Positions 38,071-46,166 of a stretch of DNA of 64,000 nt are shown piece by piece. The position numbers were made by a program, and so were the translations under genes. The notes beneath the pieces are model-generated. The model made no database searches. It was not told where the DNA came from and saw only the letters and a list, made by a program, of their open reading frames with translations. Origin of the DNA: Sedimentibacter acidaminivorans (GTDB lineage: Bacteria > Bacillota > Clostridia > Tissierellales > Sedimentibacteraceae); the NCBI RefSeq assembly GCF_017873955.1, contig NZ_JAGGKS010000003.1, positions 310,001 to 374,000 on the forward strand, in the 5' to 3' direction. Each line of letters opens with the position of its first letter. Positions within the stretch are counted from its first letter, which is position 1.

Positions 38071-38919
38071 TTAGTCCTGGTTTATCCGCATTACTTGAGA
38101 TATGAAATCAGCATAGGATATTTTCCCGAACGCAAAATCCATACTTTCTATATATATCTTTTCTGCTTTGGTATGCGCTCTAGCATGAATTATATTTAGC
38201 AGCTCATTTTCATTAATTAATGGCTTCAATACATTCTGCCTATTAGAAAACGCTTCAAAGTATCGTAAACCAAATTTTCTTTGTGAAATTGCATTAATAT
38301 GAATACCATCGGGGTTAGAAGTTAAACCTGAGGCTGTGACAAAGTAAGCATTATCTTGTTCAAAAGCAAACTTTTGCAGCTCTTGATTAATAAAGTTATA
38401 TTCAGAACAGCTTTTTCCAAATCCTTCTTTACCCAAATAATCTCCTAACCCACCAATAATAAATGGAATATCTGGAGCATTCAGTTCCTTTCTAAGAGCA
38501 TCAATAATTAATAGCAGCTTTTTGTAATAAACTTTGTAGTTACCATTAACACTATCACTTTCTCCTTGATGCCACAGAATTCCTGTTAACTCACTACTTT
38601 GCATAGCAAATTTAGCTTCAGTTATTGCATGTCTAAAAAGTACTCCTTCTACAGCCCACTCATCCAGTGTACTTCCACCTTCAGCACAAGGAATTAAACC
38701 AATAATATCTTCTCCATTTTGACCACACCAGGCATCTGCAAATGAACCCGCTAGACTTATTCCCGAAACAGGACGGTCATAATTGATGGGCTCAGTCATC
38801 ATTTGCCATCTACCATTACGTAGCATTTGTATTCTTTCATTATAAATCGGGGGTACTTCATGAATAAACCCTCGTCCAGCCATATTTGATTGTCCTAACA
38901 TTAAAAATGACTTAACCAT
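38071..38919 (-). CDS. SGNH carbohydrate esterase (sialate O-acetylesterase / CE6-like)
   Basis: A roughly 282-residue esterase of the SASA/DUF303 family that removes acetyl groups from sugars. The nucleophile Ser is in LGQSNMAGRG (about residues 8-17), the oxyanion Gly in AEGGSTLDEW, a HQGESD block at about 142, and the Asp-His pair in PDGIHINA (about 231). There is no signal peptide, so it acts on an imported acetylated sugar. Two ATGs lie 9 bases apart; the second at 38919 has better spacing from AGAAGGG. It heads the padR operon and its expression should be controlled by that repressor. Confidence 0.83.
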   Translation of the reverse strand: MVKSFLMLGQSNMAGRGFIHEVPPIYNERIQMLRNGRWQMMTEPINYDRPVSGISLAGSFADAWCGQNGEDIIGLIPCAEGGSTLDEWAVEGVLFRHAITEAKFAMQSSELTGILWHQGESDSVNGNYKVYYKKLLLIIDALRKELNAPDIPFIIGGLGDYLGKEGFGKSCSEYNFINQELQKFAFEQDNAYFVTASGLTSNPDGIHINAISQRKFGLRYFEAFSNRQNVLKPLINENELLNIIHARAHTKAEKIYIESMDFAFGKISYADFISQVMRINQD

Positions 38920-39052
38920 TTTTTTCATCCCTTCTTTTTATTTAATATTTATGAAGAAATGTTTCCAGTTCTCAATAAATATTTAGTAGTTACTTATTTA
39001 ATTCATAGCTTCAGTAGATTTTCTTAAGTTTTTAAAACTATCAAAATTATCA

Positions 39053-39070
39053 TTAGTCTAATTAGACTAA
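39053..39070. promoter_or_regulatory. PadR operator O1 (downstream palindrome)
   Basis: TTAGTCTAATTAGACTAA is a perfect 18-bp palindrome lying about 6-23 bases after the predicted transcription start. It shares its 16-base core with the palindrome at 39086-39103; the centres are 33 bp apart, about three DNA turns, so two dimers could bind on the same face. Confidence 0.75.
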
Positions 39071-39082
39071 CATCTCATAAAT

Positions 39083-39110
39083 ATTATAGTCTAATTAGAC
39101 TATTTGTCAA
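39083..39110 (-). promoter_or_regulatory. Sigma-A promoter of the esterase-padR operon
   Basis: On the minus strand TTGACA (39105-39110) and TATAAT (39083-39088) are both perfect consensus, separated by 16 bases. The spacer is almost entirely occupied by the second palindrome. Binding there would directly block RNA polymerase. Confidence 0.8.
39086..39103. promoter_or_regulatory. PadR operator O2 (in the promoter spacer)
   Basis: ATAGTCTAATTAGACTAT is a perfect 18-bp palindrome between the -35 and -10 hexamers of the operon promoter, with the same TAGTCTAATTAGACTA core as O1. Assignment to PadR rests on the neighbouring padR gene. Confidence 0.75.
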
Positions 39111-39200
39111 TTATATTTTAGACGATACAGAGAAATATTTATTAATTAATTTTACATTCAAGCCTCCAACTCCCTGCTTAGCTAATAATAATAAAAAATA

Positions 39201-39239
39201 GCCGACTATGGTGAATACTTTAACTTCACCCCAGACGGC
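39201..39239 (-). terminator. Terminator of the LUD-domain gene
   Basis: GCCGACTATGGTGAA and TTCACCCCAGACGGC form an imperfect 15-bp stem with a 9-base loop, 73 bases after the stop at 39312. On the minus strand it is followed by TATTTTTTATT. Confidence 0.7.
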
Positions 39240-39311
39240 ATAAATTTATTTTTAGTAACCTATAGTTTAATTTATTTTTTTGGTATTTATACTCTTACGC
39301 AAAAAACCGTT

Positions 39312-39929
39312 TTAAAATCCGTATGATTCATTTACAATGATTACCTTTATTCTATCCTTGACAAACTGTCCCGCAATAAGAACAAAATCATTACAAATCC
39401 TCTGTTTATGCCTGCAATCAATGCATTTATCCAGCTTCGTACATGGTGTATCCTTTTTGAGTCGTTTCGCATCCAAAGGGGCTGCGATTTGCCTTGTACG
39501 GTAGACTGCATCATCTACGGTATCTACCAATTTATTGATACCGACTACAACGATTACTTGCTTCGGTCCGTACAGCATAGGAGCAACGCGGCTTCCATTA
39601 CCATCAATGTTGAACAGCTTTCCATCAAGCGTAATAGCATTGGTACCGGTTAAAAACGTGTCTACGTCAAAATTTTTTAGGTAGATTGCCCGCTTTTCAT
39701 CTGTGGTGAGCCCAGACTGATATTTGTCATAAAAATTAAAGTCGTTGCATCGAACAAAATCAAATACACCTGTTTCCTCTAGCGTAACGGAATCTCCACA
39801 TCCAACCTTTTCGCCACTTCTCATCAACGTATCTATTAATTTAAGCAACTCTTTTTTATTCTCAACATAGTATCCTGCCATGTTATTCTGCTGCAAATTT
39901 AAAATTACTTTCCTTATTCTTTCGTCCAT
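39312..39929 (-). CDS. LUD-domain protein (LutC/YkgG-like)
   Basis: A 205-residue protein of the lactate-utilisation LUD/DUF162 family. Visible are the N-terminal helix pair, CGDSVTLEETG (about 44-54), TGTNAITLDGKLFNIDGNG (about 94-112) and the terminal cysteine cluster CTKLDKCIDCRHKQRIC (about 162-178), which could bind an iron-sulfur centre. LutC-type proteins assist lactate oxidation, but no lutA or lutB partner is here; the single-gene form is common in anaerobes and its role is unknown. Codon use is more GC-rich than in flanking genes, suggesting transfer. Confidence 0.8.
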   Translation of the reverse strand: MDERIRKVILNLQQNNMAGYYVENKKELLKLIDTLMRSGEKVGCGDSVTLEETGVFDFVRCNDFNFYDKYQSGLTTDEKRAIYLKNFDVDTFLTGTNAITLDGKLFNIDGNGSRVAPMLYGPKQVIVVVGINKLVDTVDDAVYRTRQIAAPLDAKRLKKDTPCTKLDKCIDCRHKQRICNDFVLIAGQFVKDRIKVIIVNESYGF

Positions 39930-40003
39930 ACATACCTCTCAGAAGTCGTTTTTGTGGATTTTAAATTACTATTCAACCGTTGTCTTGAATTTTCTTGTCA
40001 AAA

Positions 40004-40225
40004 TCAAAACATTGTTTTCATCATAAACATTGGGTATTTAATTGGTAAATACATGTAGAAGTCTTTTATTTGCTTTGCTGAATAACTTGTTATATCTAAA
40101 CCTGTTTCAAGATCTGCATATGAAGCTCCACCCTCTGCGTATGCTCCTAATATTATCCCTTTTTCTGGTTCTAATGGAGCACCAAAATATTTTATTTTGC
40201 TCTTTGATTCATCGGTTGTCTTCAT
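40004..40225 (-). CDS. Short hypothetical protein, probably a gene fragment
   Basis: 73 residues from the only ATG, but the frame is open without a start for another 32 codons upstream (to about 40321; LKEKYFQKINKSRER), so this looks like the remains of a larger gene that lost its N-terminus. The middle reads FGAPLEPEKGIILGAYAEGG, loosely like the start of a glycan-binding or glycosyl hydrolase domain, but I cannot assign a family. No ribosome site precedes the ATG. Confidence 0.35.
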   Translation of the reverse strand: MKTTDESKSKIKYFGAPLEPEKGIILGAYAEGGASYADLETGLDITSYSAKQIKDFYMYLPIKYPMFMMKTMF

Positions 40226-40525
40226 ATAAAGTTTTACTTCTGATTTTATATAATCAGCTTTTCTTTCAGCTATTAACCTCTCTCTACTCTTATTGATCTT
40301 TTGAAAATATTTTTCTTTTAATTATTGTACATAATTCCATAATTGTGAAATAGCTTGTTAAATTATAACACTAATTCCCATATATTAAAATATTTTTATG
40401 CTTGATTATTTCAATAATGTTCTCTACAAGCACTATCAAGTTAGGAGTAGACCCAATTTGGTACTAAAAGACCAGTTCAAATCATATACTTATAAAGAAA
40501 ATAATAGGAAGGGGTGTAAAATTAG
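40226..40525. other. 300-base gap, mostly relic reading frame
   Basis: The left third continues the open but startless frame of the fragment ending at 40004. The rest is AT-rich with no recognisable RNA, operator or perfect promoter for the quinoprotein gene that begins at 40526. Confidence 0.4.
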
Positions 40526-41941
40526 TTGATAAAAGTTAAAGTTAGTTTACGTCCAATTGTTAGTAATATAAATTTACCCACTGTTTTGAAAACAACTATA
40601 CTTCCAGGTGACTCAATTGAAAGTATAATTATTGCAACCCAATTAGGAGAAATTTTTTACATAAGAAACGGAGTTGTAGGTACTTTTTTAGATATTCGCT
40701 CGCGCATTATTAAACTAGGTGCTAATAGAGGTGGATATGATGAACGGGGGTTAGTAGGGCTAGCCTTTCATCCTGAATTTAATTATAATGGACTGTTTTA
40801 TCTTCATTATTCAGTAGCTGGAACACAAGGTCCAGGTGCTCTTTCTCAATCTTTTACCCCTAATCCATGTGACCCAAGAACTTTATCTCTAAAGTGGATT
40901 AATAGAGAAAATCAATATGATCATATTGATACAGTTGAAGAATGGGCTTTACAACCGAATAGTCAACCTCAAAAGCAGAGGACATTACTTAATTTAAGAA
41001 GACCCTTTTTTAATCATAATGGCGTCAATAGCCTAAACTTTTCACCTGAAACAGGAAAACTTGTTTTAACAACTGGAGATGGCGGATCAGGATATGATCC
41101 ATTTAATTTAAGCCAGGATAATATGGAAATTGCCGGTAAAATAATTGAAATTGATGTAACTTATAATGCACTTATCGATAATCCACCTGTAGTCACACGT
41201 TTTGATGAAATTCCTATCCCTATACAAAAAATGCTTACGGTAATTGCAAAAGGGGTTCGCAATATACCTGGCATTTCATATCAAAGGTATTATAATCAAT
41301 ACATAAAATATGTGGGAAATGTCGGACAGGATCTGGTAGAATCGATTTTTTCTTTCATTTATTACAATCCAATACCAGTTACTCAGCTTATTCAAGATTC
41401 TTTACAAAAATTTGAACCTTCCCAAGAAGGATTTATTAACCTTGGCTGGAGAGGTTGGGAAGGTGCTTTTCCAACTTCAATAATAAGTGGCTGTTCTGCA
41501 AATCCAACTTTAGATGAAAAAACAATTACATATTATAATGAAGCAGTAAAAACTTCAGTGTTGCGTCTTCAGCCTTTAACAAGTTATTATCATAAAGATC
41601 CAAGACCTGATAAGTTTGAGGGTTCTGCACTTACAGGAGTGCAGCCATATATGGGAAATGAAATCCCTAATTTAACGGGAAGCGTAGTTTTTACCGATTT
41701 TGTCAGGTCTGAAGAATCTCAACCTCCTGCTAGAGGGGTTTTAGCTTATACTAGGATAAGAACAGATTGTAAGCTAAATGATTATAGTGTAATTGAAACT
41801 GATTACAATTTTGGGTCTCAATCGTCTTTTTATGTTAGTTTAGGATCAAATCTAGATAATACCAGACTATATTTAGGGGTTTATGGCTCTACGAATGTAT
41901 CTGATGGTAACCAAGGTACTGTTTTTGAAATTATTTCATGA
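40526..41941 (+). CDS. PQQ-type sugar dehydrogenase-like beta-propeller protein
   Basis: A 471-residue six-bladed propeller of the soluble glucose/sorbosone dehydrogenase (GSDH, HHIP-like) family. Family marks include the early GLVGLAFHPEFNYNGLFYLHYS (about residues 75-95, quoted in part as GLVGLAFHPEF), the FFNHNGVNSLNFSPETGKLVLTTGDGG region and GWRGWEGAFP (about 310). Related enzymes oxidise sugars with pyrroloquinoline quinone and calcium outside the membrane. This copy begins at TTG after GGAAGGGG and has no signal peptide, and a cytoplasmic quinoprotein in an anaerobe is unexpected. It may bind no PQQ at all. Confidence 0.72.
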   Translation: MIKVKVSLRPIVSNINLPTVLKTTILPGDSIESIIIATQLGEIFYIRNGVVGTFLDIRSRIIKLGANRGGYDERGLVGLAFHPEFNYNGLFYLHYSVAGTQGPGALSQSFTPNPCDPRTLSLKWINRENQYDHIDTVEEWALQPNSQPQKQRTLLNLRRPFFNHNGVNSLNFSPETGKLVLTTGDGGSGYDPFNLSQDNMEIAGKIIEIDVTYNALIDNPPVVTRFDEIPIPIQKMLTVIAKGVRNIPGISYQRYYNQYIKYVGNVGQDLVESIFSFIYYNPIPVTQLIQDSLQKFEPSQEGFINLGWRGWEGAFPTSIISGCSANPTLDEKTITYYNEAVKTSVLRLQPLTSYYHKDPRPDKFEGSALTGVQPYMGNEIPNLTGSVVFTDFVRSEESQPPARGVLAYTRIRTDCKLNDYSVIETDYNFGSQSSFYVSLGSNLDNTRLYLGVYGSTNVSDGNQGTVFEIIS

Positions 41942-42044
41942 TTCACTAAAATATAAAGAAAACATGAGATAACAATAATACTAATACACCTGATTGGGGG
42001 AGTATTTAAATTTACAAAATTGAATATGTTTTCTTGTGAATTTA

Positions 42045-42488
42045 CTATAAAGTGGTATTGCTATCATTTCTTTGATAAGCTTTTAAACTATCATTTAGTA
42101 TAACTGCTGTTTTAAAATCTAATAGCCATGAAATAATATGTACAATAATAAATACAATTACTATAGATAAAGCAACTGATGTTAAAATCATTTTATCCTT
42201 CATTATCCCAAAAGAGTAACCTGTTATTAATATCAAACATTCTAGTACCAGAAGCTGAAGAAAATTTCTAAATATCATTTGTCTTACTGTCAATTCTTTT
42301 TTAGAATAAGTTACAAAAAAAGAAATAGTACTTATTGCCCCAAAGATAAGAGGTGAAAAATATGCTTCATATCCGAATCTTCTGTTTGGTTCATAAATTA
42401 ATCCTATAATTCCAATTACAACTGAAACACATGTAACTATAATAAAGAAATTCATTAAGCATTTTTTTAAGAAATCATTAAAATTCAT
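42045..42488 (-). CDS. DUF3021 membrane protein
   Basis: A 147-residue protein with four membrane segments, spaced as in the DUF3021 family: helix around residues 12-30, a GYEAYFSPLIFGAIS second helix, and two more to about 128. Such proteins are nearly always encoded with a LytTR regulator, as here, where its start overlaps the LytTR stop by one base (TAATG). It probably modulates or anchors the regulator. Function not established. Confidence 0.83.
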   Translation of the reverse strand: MNFNDFLKKCLMNFFIIVTCVSVVIGIIGLIYEPNRRFGYEAYFSPLIFGAISTISFFVTYSKKELTVRQMIFRNFLQLLVLECLILITGYSFGIMKDKMILTSVALSIVIVFIIVHIISWLLDFKTAVILNDSLKAYQRNDSNTTL

Positions 42489-42931
42489 TATAATCCCCCT
42501 TTTAATCTTTCTTTTAGTTCAGTGACATACTGCCTTGAAATAATCACTTTTTCACTATTATTAAGGGTTGCCATAAATCTGCCGTTAAGAGCTGGTTTTA
42601 TAAATTCTATTTTCATGAGATTGACTATTACGGATTTTGAGCAGCGAAAGAAATTTCTTTCCCCATATAATTCTTCAAACTCATACAACTTAATTTTAAG
42701 TTCATAAACCAGGCTCTCTAAATATGCAAATACCTTATTATCAACTGATTCAATGTAGTAAATATCCTGTAAATAAACAAAATGTATTTGTGAATCACAG
42801 TAGGCTGTAAGGGATGTTTCTCTTGATTTCACAAAATTAATTATTTCGTCTATTTGTTGTGTAACTTCATAGCATTGAATTAACAACTGCTCTTCTTTTT
42901 TCTTGTCAATCATTTCTACATTGATTTTCAT
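42488..42931 (-). CDS. LytTR DNA-binding regulator without receiver
   Basis: A 147-residue protein whose residues from about 45 to the end form a LytTR domain (DIYYIESVDNKVFAYL, FFRCSKSVIVNLMKIEFIKP, VIISRQYVTELKERL). There is no receiver domain, the form usual for LytTR-DUF3021 pairs. AAAGGAAG precedes the ATG. It is the middle gene of a hydrolase-LytTR-DUF3021 operon, and a direct repeat 44314-44342 upstream of the operon is a possible binding site. Confidence 0.87.
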   Translation of the reverse strand: MKINVEMIDKKKEEQLLIQCYEVTQQIDEIINFVKSRETSLTAYCDSQIHFVYLQDIYYIESVDNKVFAYLESLVYELKIKLYEFEELYGERNFFRCSKSVIVNLMKIEFIKPALNGRFMATLNNSEKVIISRQYVTELKERLKGGL

Positions 42932-42944
42932 ATATTTACTTCCT

Positions 42945-44240
42945 TTAATATTCAGTCATAATATTTAACTCTTTCCCATCCTTTAGATAATAGTTAAAAT
43001 AGTCCAGTACAACATTGTTCATTTTTTCTATACAATATACCTTATCTATATTACCTGTTCCAAGCATTTTAGCTAAAAACGGAGAAAATAAAGGTAAATC
43101 TGTAAAATTTAAATGTCCGGATTCTTTAAAAACTACATCGTGGGAATCAATTGCATTTTCACTTGCTACCATGTTAGCATAATTTGAAGAATCTGACAAT
43201 GCTTCATTATAATGTTCATCATTATAAATATTTAAAATTGGTACAGGGTATGCATCATTGTTTAGAACTGATTTTCCATCAACAAAATCAATTTGTTCTC
43301 CAATCATAGTTCCATCAATGACAATGACTGCATCAATATCTTTTCTCATCCTTCCAAGCTCAGCAGCTGTAGCTCCACCAAGGGAATGACCGCTTAATCC
43401 TATTTTCTCTGTATCAATTAAATTATAAACATATGCATTATCTTTATTATTCAGTATTGTTTCAAGAACGAAATTGATATCATCAGTCCTTAATTTCAGC
43501 CACTCATGAGTTAGTTCATAAGTTTTTTCATCATCATAATCACCATTTTGTACTGCAATTGCATCATTTATAAAATCATTGTTAACTATTACCGTTTTTC
43601 CATCAGTCTGCTTTGAAAAAAATGATTGATAAGTATGGTCAATGCTACATACCACATACCCGTTGCTTGCAAGTTCCATAAATGTTGAATAATTACTTCC
43701 TCGAAATCCGAAAGCACCATGAGAAAAGATTACTAATGGATACTTTTCATTCTCTGATTCTACGTCTGGATACCAAAACTGCATTGTAATCTTTCTATTG
43801 TCGCCCTCATTAGAATAAGTTTCTATTCTGTCAGCATCAGTTAAAGTATAGCTTTCTGTTGCTACAGAGTAGTTACCACTTGGTTCAATATCATCAAACT
43901 GTGGAAATAAAATAGATGGTATAATTGCAAAAACTAGTAACACACAACGGTTAACAAAAGACAATACTGCATATTTCTTCTTAAAAACTTTATTTGATTC
44001 AGGTTTTTTAACTAAAAATACAATTCCTATAAATGCTTGAATTAATAGAATGATTAAAAGCATATACCATCTGAAATTCAATTGAACAACTCGAACCATA
44101 ACTAAAAGACAAAATAGTGCAAACTCACATAATCGTATAACATGCTTAACTTTTCTTTGTTCTGATTTTGTTTTTAAACTATAAACCATGAATCCTAATT
44201 CAATAACTAATAAAATAAATATAATCATAACTCCTAACAT
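42945..44240 (-). CDS. Membrane-anchored alpha/beta hydrolase (PAF-acetylhydrolase-like)
   Basis: A 431-residue protein. The first 125 residues hold about four membrane helices. The remainder is an alpha/beta hydrolase resembling platelet-activating-factor acetylhydrolase: FSHGAFGFRGSNYS as oxyanion region (about residue 173), nucleophile GHSLGG (about 283-288), Asp in VIVIDGTM and a His in SGHLNF (about 377). The catalytic domain is likely extracellular. Substrate, perhaps a lipid or ester, is unknown. It heads the LytTR-DUF3021 operon 13 bases upstream of the regulator. AAGGAGG precedes the ATG. Confidence 0.82.
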   Translation of the reverse strand: MLGVMIIFILLVIELGFMVYSLKTKSEQRKVKHVIRLCEFALFCLLVMVRVVQLNFRWYMLLIILLIQAFIGIVFLVKKPESNKVFKKKYAVLSFVNRCVLLVFAIIPSILFPQFDDIEPSGNYSVATESYTLTDADRIETYSNEGDNRKITMQFWYPDVESENEKYPLVIFSHGAFGFRGSNYSTFMELASNGYVVCSIDHTYQSFFSKQTDGKTVIVNNDFINDAIAVQNGDYDDEKTYELTHEWLKLRTDDINFVLETILNNKDNAYVYNLIDTEKIGLSGHSLGGATAAELGRMRKDIDAVIVIDGTMIGEQIDFVDGKSVLNNDAYPVPILNIYNDEHYNEALSDSSNYANMVASENAIDSHDVVFKESGHLNFTDLPLFSPFLAKMLGTGNIDKVYCIEKMNNVVLDYFNYYLKDGKELNIMTEY

Positions 44241-44313
44241 AAAATCCTCCTTGTAATAATCAATATATAGGGATAATATGATAAATAAATAATTAAGTCA
44301 ATACTCTAAGGGG

Positions 44314-44342
44314 TAAGTTGCAAAAAACTGAGCTAAGTTGCA
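44314..44342. promoter_or_regulatory. Direct repeat, candidate LytTR operator
   Basis: TAAGTTGCA occurs at 44314-44322 and again at 44334-44342, exactly 20 bases apart, about 75-100 bases before the hydrolase start. LytTR proteins bind direct repeats about two helical turns apart, so this fits autoregulation of the operon. The assignment is inference. Confidence 0.45.
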
Positions 44343-44571
44343 TAAAATATTGCTACATGTTCCATAAGACCTAATAGTAAATTATAAATCCATTGTTTAT
44401 AGCATAATAAAAATGCAGAGTATGGCTGCTGAATTTCTGGAACATTTTACTTTACATTGAAGGTGAGCATGATAGTCTTTTATGGTAAATTTCATCATAA
44501 ATATTTACTAATATTTCTATATTTTGACCACTGTATGATGAAAAATCATAACTTATGTATAAACATAGAAA

Positions 44572-44626
44572 TAGACAGAGGGGATTTTAAGACATCTTAA
44601 ACGTCTATCTGTCTTACCTCTGTCTA
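44572..44626. repeat. Degenerate palindromic repeat
   Basis: Outer arms TAGACAGAGG and CCTCTGTCTA are perfectly complementary, with an internal partly palindromic stretch (AAGACATCTTAA). The layout resembles the 45-bp palindromes at 59915 and 60685 but the bases have diverged. It may also terminate the SLC13 operon. Confidence 0.5.
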
Positions 44627-44641
44627 CTTCATTGTATTTTT

Positions 44642-44737
44642 TTATATACACAATGAAATCCTTTTGTGCAGTGATGTTATGCTTTCAGTTTTTTCGACTC
44701 CATGATATTCAGTGCTAACTATACCTATGGCTTGCAT
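44642..44737 (-). CDS. Possible 31-residue peptide or truncated gene start
   Basis: Thirteen bases after the SLC13 stop a short frame begins at ATG and encodes MQAIGIVSTEYHGVEKTE followed by 13 more residues before TAA. Composition looks like a normal protein N-terminus, so it could be the start of a further operon gene whose body was lost. The ribosome site is poor (TAAGG). Low certainty. Confidence 0.25.
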   Translation of the reverse strand: MQAIGIVSTEYHGVEKTESITSLHKRISLCI

Positions 44738-44750
44738 GATTAAATAAGCC

Positions 44751-46163
44751 TTAGCCCATGAAACCCATTATCCTCCAAAATGGTATGCTAGCAATATATG
44801 CTATTATACTCAGCACAAGTAGCGCATAAGCCATCGGAACAACATCTCGATGCTCTACCATTCTGTTATTGGTTATAGCATAAGCCGGTTTTATCAGAAC
44901 ATTGTTATAGTTGGTTGCCCAAAGCTGGATAACCATATTTGCACAAAATACAACTATAAACGGATGGTAACCAATAGGTATAACAAGCCCTTGAAAGATT
45001 GCAATAAATATGGTTAGAGTTGCAATCTGAGACACAATTACAAAGCGAGCCAAGAAAACAAGCACGGTAAAAATCGGTATAAATATCCATACATTATTAA
45101 CTAGAGGTGCTACATACGGTCCGATAATATTTGCCAAATAGGTTGATATTCCAAGTGACGAAATAAATCCTGCAACACTCAGTATTCCACCAATAAGAAC
45201 TATTATTTTCCAGTCAATCTTGGTACAAAACTCCTCAGGAGTTACCACTCCCAGTGCGGCAAATGCACAATATGCAACCAAGGTTACCGCAAGTGCGCTT
45301 ATCCCATGAAAGGACTCAGTCATCCAAAACACCAGACTAATTGCAATTATAACAGCTGCTTTCTTGTCATTCATGTCCATAGGAGGAAGATTGTCAATTT
45401 GTTCTTGAATGAAATTTGAGCCCAGTGACATCGAACCCTTGGGACGGTAGAATGTGATTATGAAAAAGAACGAACCGACTGTCATAATAAGAGTCCAAAG
45501 CCAAGTTGCCTTAAGCCATTCGACAAAGCTGAAAGTGGTGCCAGCAAACGCCATCATAACCTGAACATTACTATTGCCAGTTGTAAAACCGTTACTCAGA
45601 ATGAATGATGTAACGAATATAGTGCAAAACAATCCTGCTGCAGGTTTACTTGATTTCTCAAAGTTCGCTGTCTCACACACTTTAATTGCCAGAGGAGCCA
45701 GTATCATAATCTTGGCGTATACGCTTGGTATCATCAGACTCATCGCTAGCGCAGCCAGCATCAGAGCCGCCACTTGACCTGCATATGTCGGCGGAAATGG
45801 TTTTAATATTCGCATAGTCACACGGGTCAGCACCGTTGTCTTCTGAATGGCTGAAGCCAAAGCGAGTATTGTGATAATTTGCCAAAGTGTAGGACTGCTG
45901 AATTGTGAAAAAACTTCAGATGCTGTCCCAACCCTGAAAACCAGCAGCGCCGATAGTGTAAACAAAACAGAGAGATATTCTGAAAAAATTCGAAACGACA
46001 TTAGGAATATTAGCCAAATGAATATCCCTCCATATCTCATGGCCACCTGCTCCAGGCCAAATGGAGCAGGTATGAAAGCTATCGATATTGCAATTATTGT
46101 AGCAATACAAAGCTTTATCAGTTTCTTTCTTGAGGTAACAGTCATTTTAATTATACTTTCCAT
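44751..46163 (-). CDS. SLC13/DASS-type anion carrier
   Basis: A 470-residue membrane protein with about 11-12 helices and the layout of the divalent-anion:sodium symporter family (ArsB/NhaD clan), including paired hairpin regions near SNGFTTGNSNVQVMMA (about 193-208) and the symmetric late VSQIATLTIFIAIFQG (about 389-404). Substrates in the family are di- and tricarboxylates, sulfate and related anions. It is the last gene of an operon with a double SDR and an enoate reductase, four bases after the SDR stop, so it probably imports their substrate, an organic anion. GC-rich relative to flanking DNA. Confidence 0.8.
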   Translation of the reverse strand: MESIIKMTVTSRKKLIKLCIATIIAISIAFIPAPFGLEQVAMRYGGIFIWLIFLMSFRIFSEYLSVLFTLSALLVFRVGTASEVFSQFSSPTLWQIITILALASAIQKTTVLTRVTMRILKPFPPTYAGQVAALMLAALAMSLMIPSVYAKIMILAPLAIKVCETANFEKSSKPAAGLFCTIFVTSFILSNGFTTGNSNVQVMMAFAGTTFSFVEWLKATWLWTLIMTVGSFFFIITFYRPKGSMSLGSNFIQEQIDNLPPMDMNDKKAAVIIAISLVFWMTESFHGISALAVTLVAYCAFAALGVVTPEEFCTKIDWKIIVLIGGILSVAGFISSLGISTYLANIIGPYVAPLVNNVWIFIPIFTVLVFLARFVIVSQIATLTIFIAIFQGLVIPIGYHPFIVVFCANMVIQLWATNYNNVLIKPAYAITNNRMVEHRDVVPMAYALLVLSIIAYIASIPFWRIMGFMG

Positions 46164-46166
46164 AAT

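Larger units (their letters stand above)
44241..44750. other. 510-base intergenic region
   Basis: Holds a 20-bp-period direct repeat near the hydrolase operon start, a degenerate palindromic repeat around 44572-44626 and a possible 31-codon reading frame just after the SLC13 gene (each listed separately). The remaining sequence is AT-rich and shows nothing further. Confidence 0.6.
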
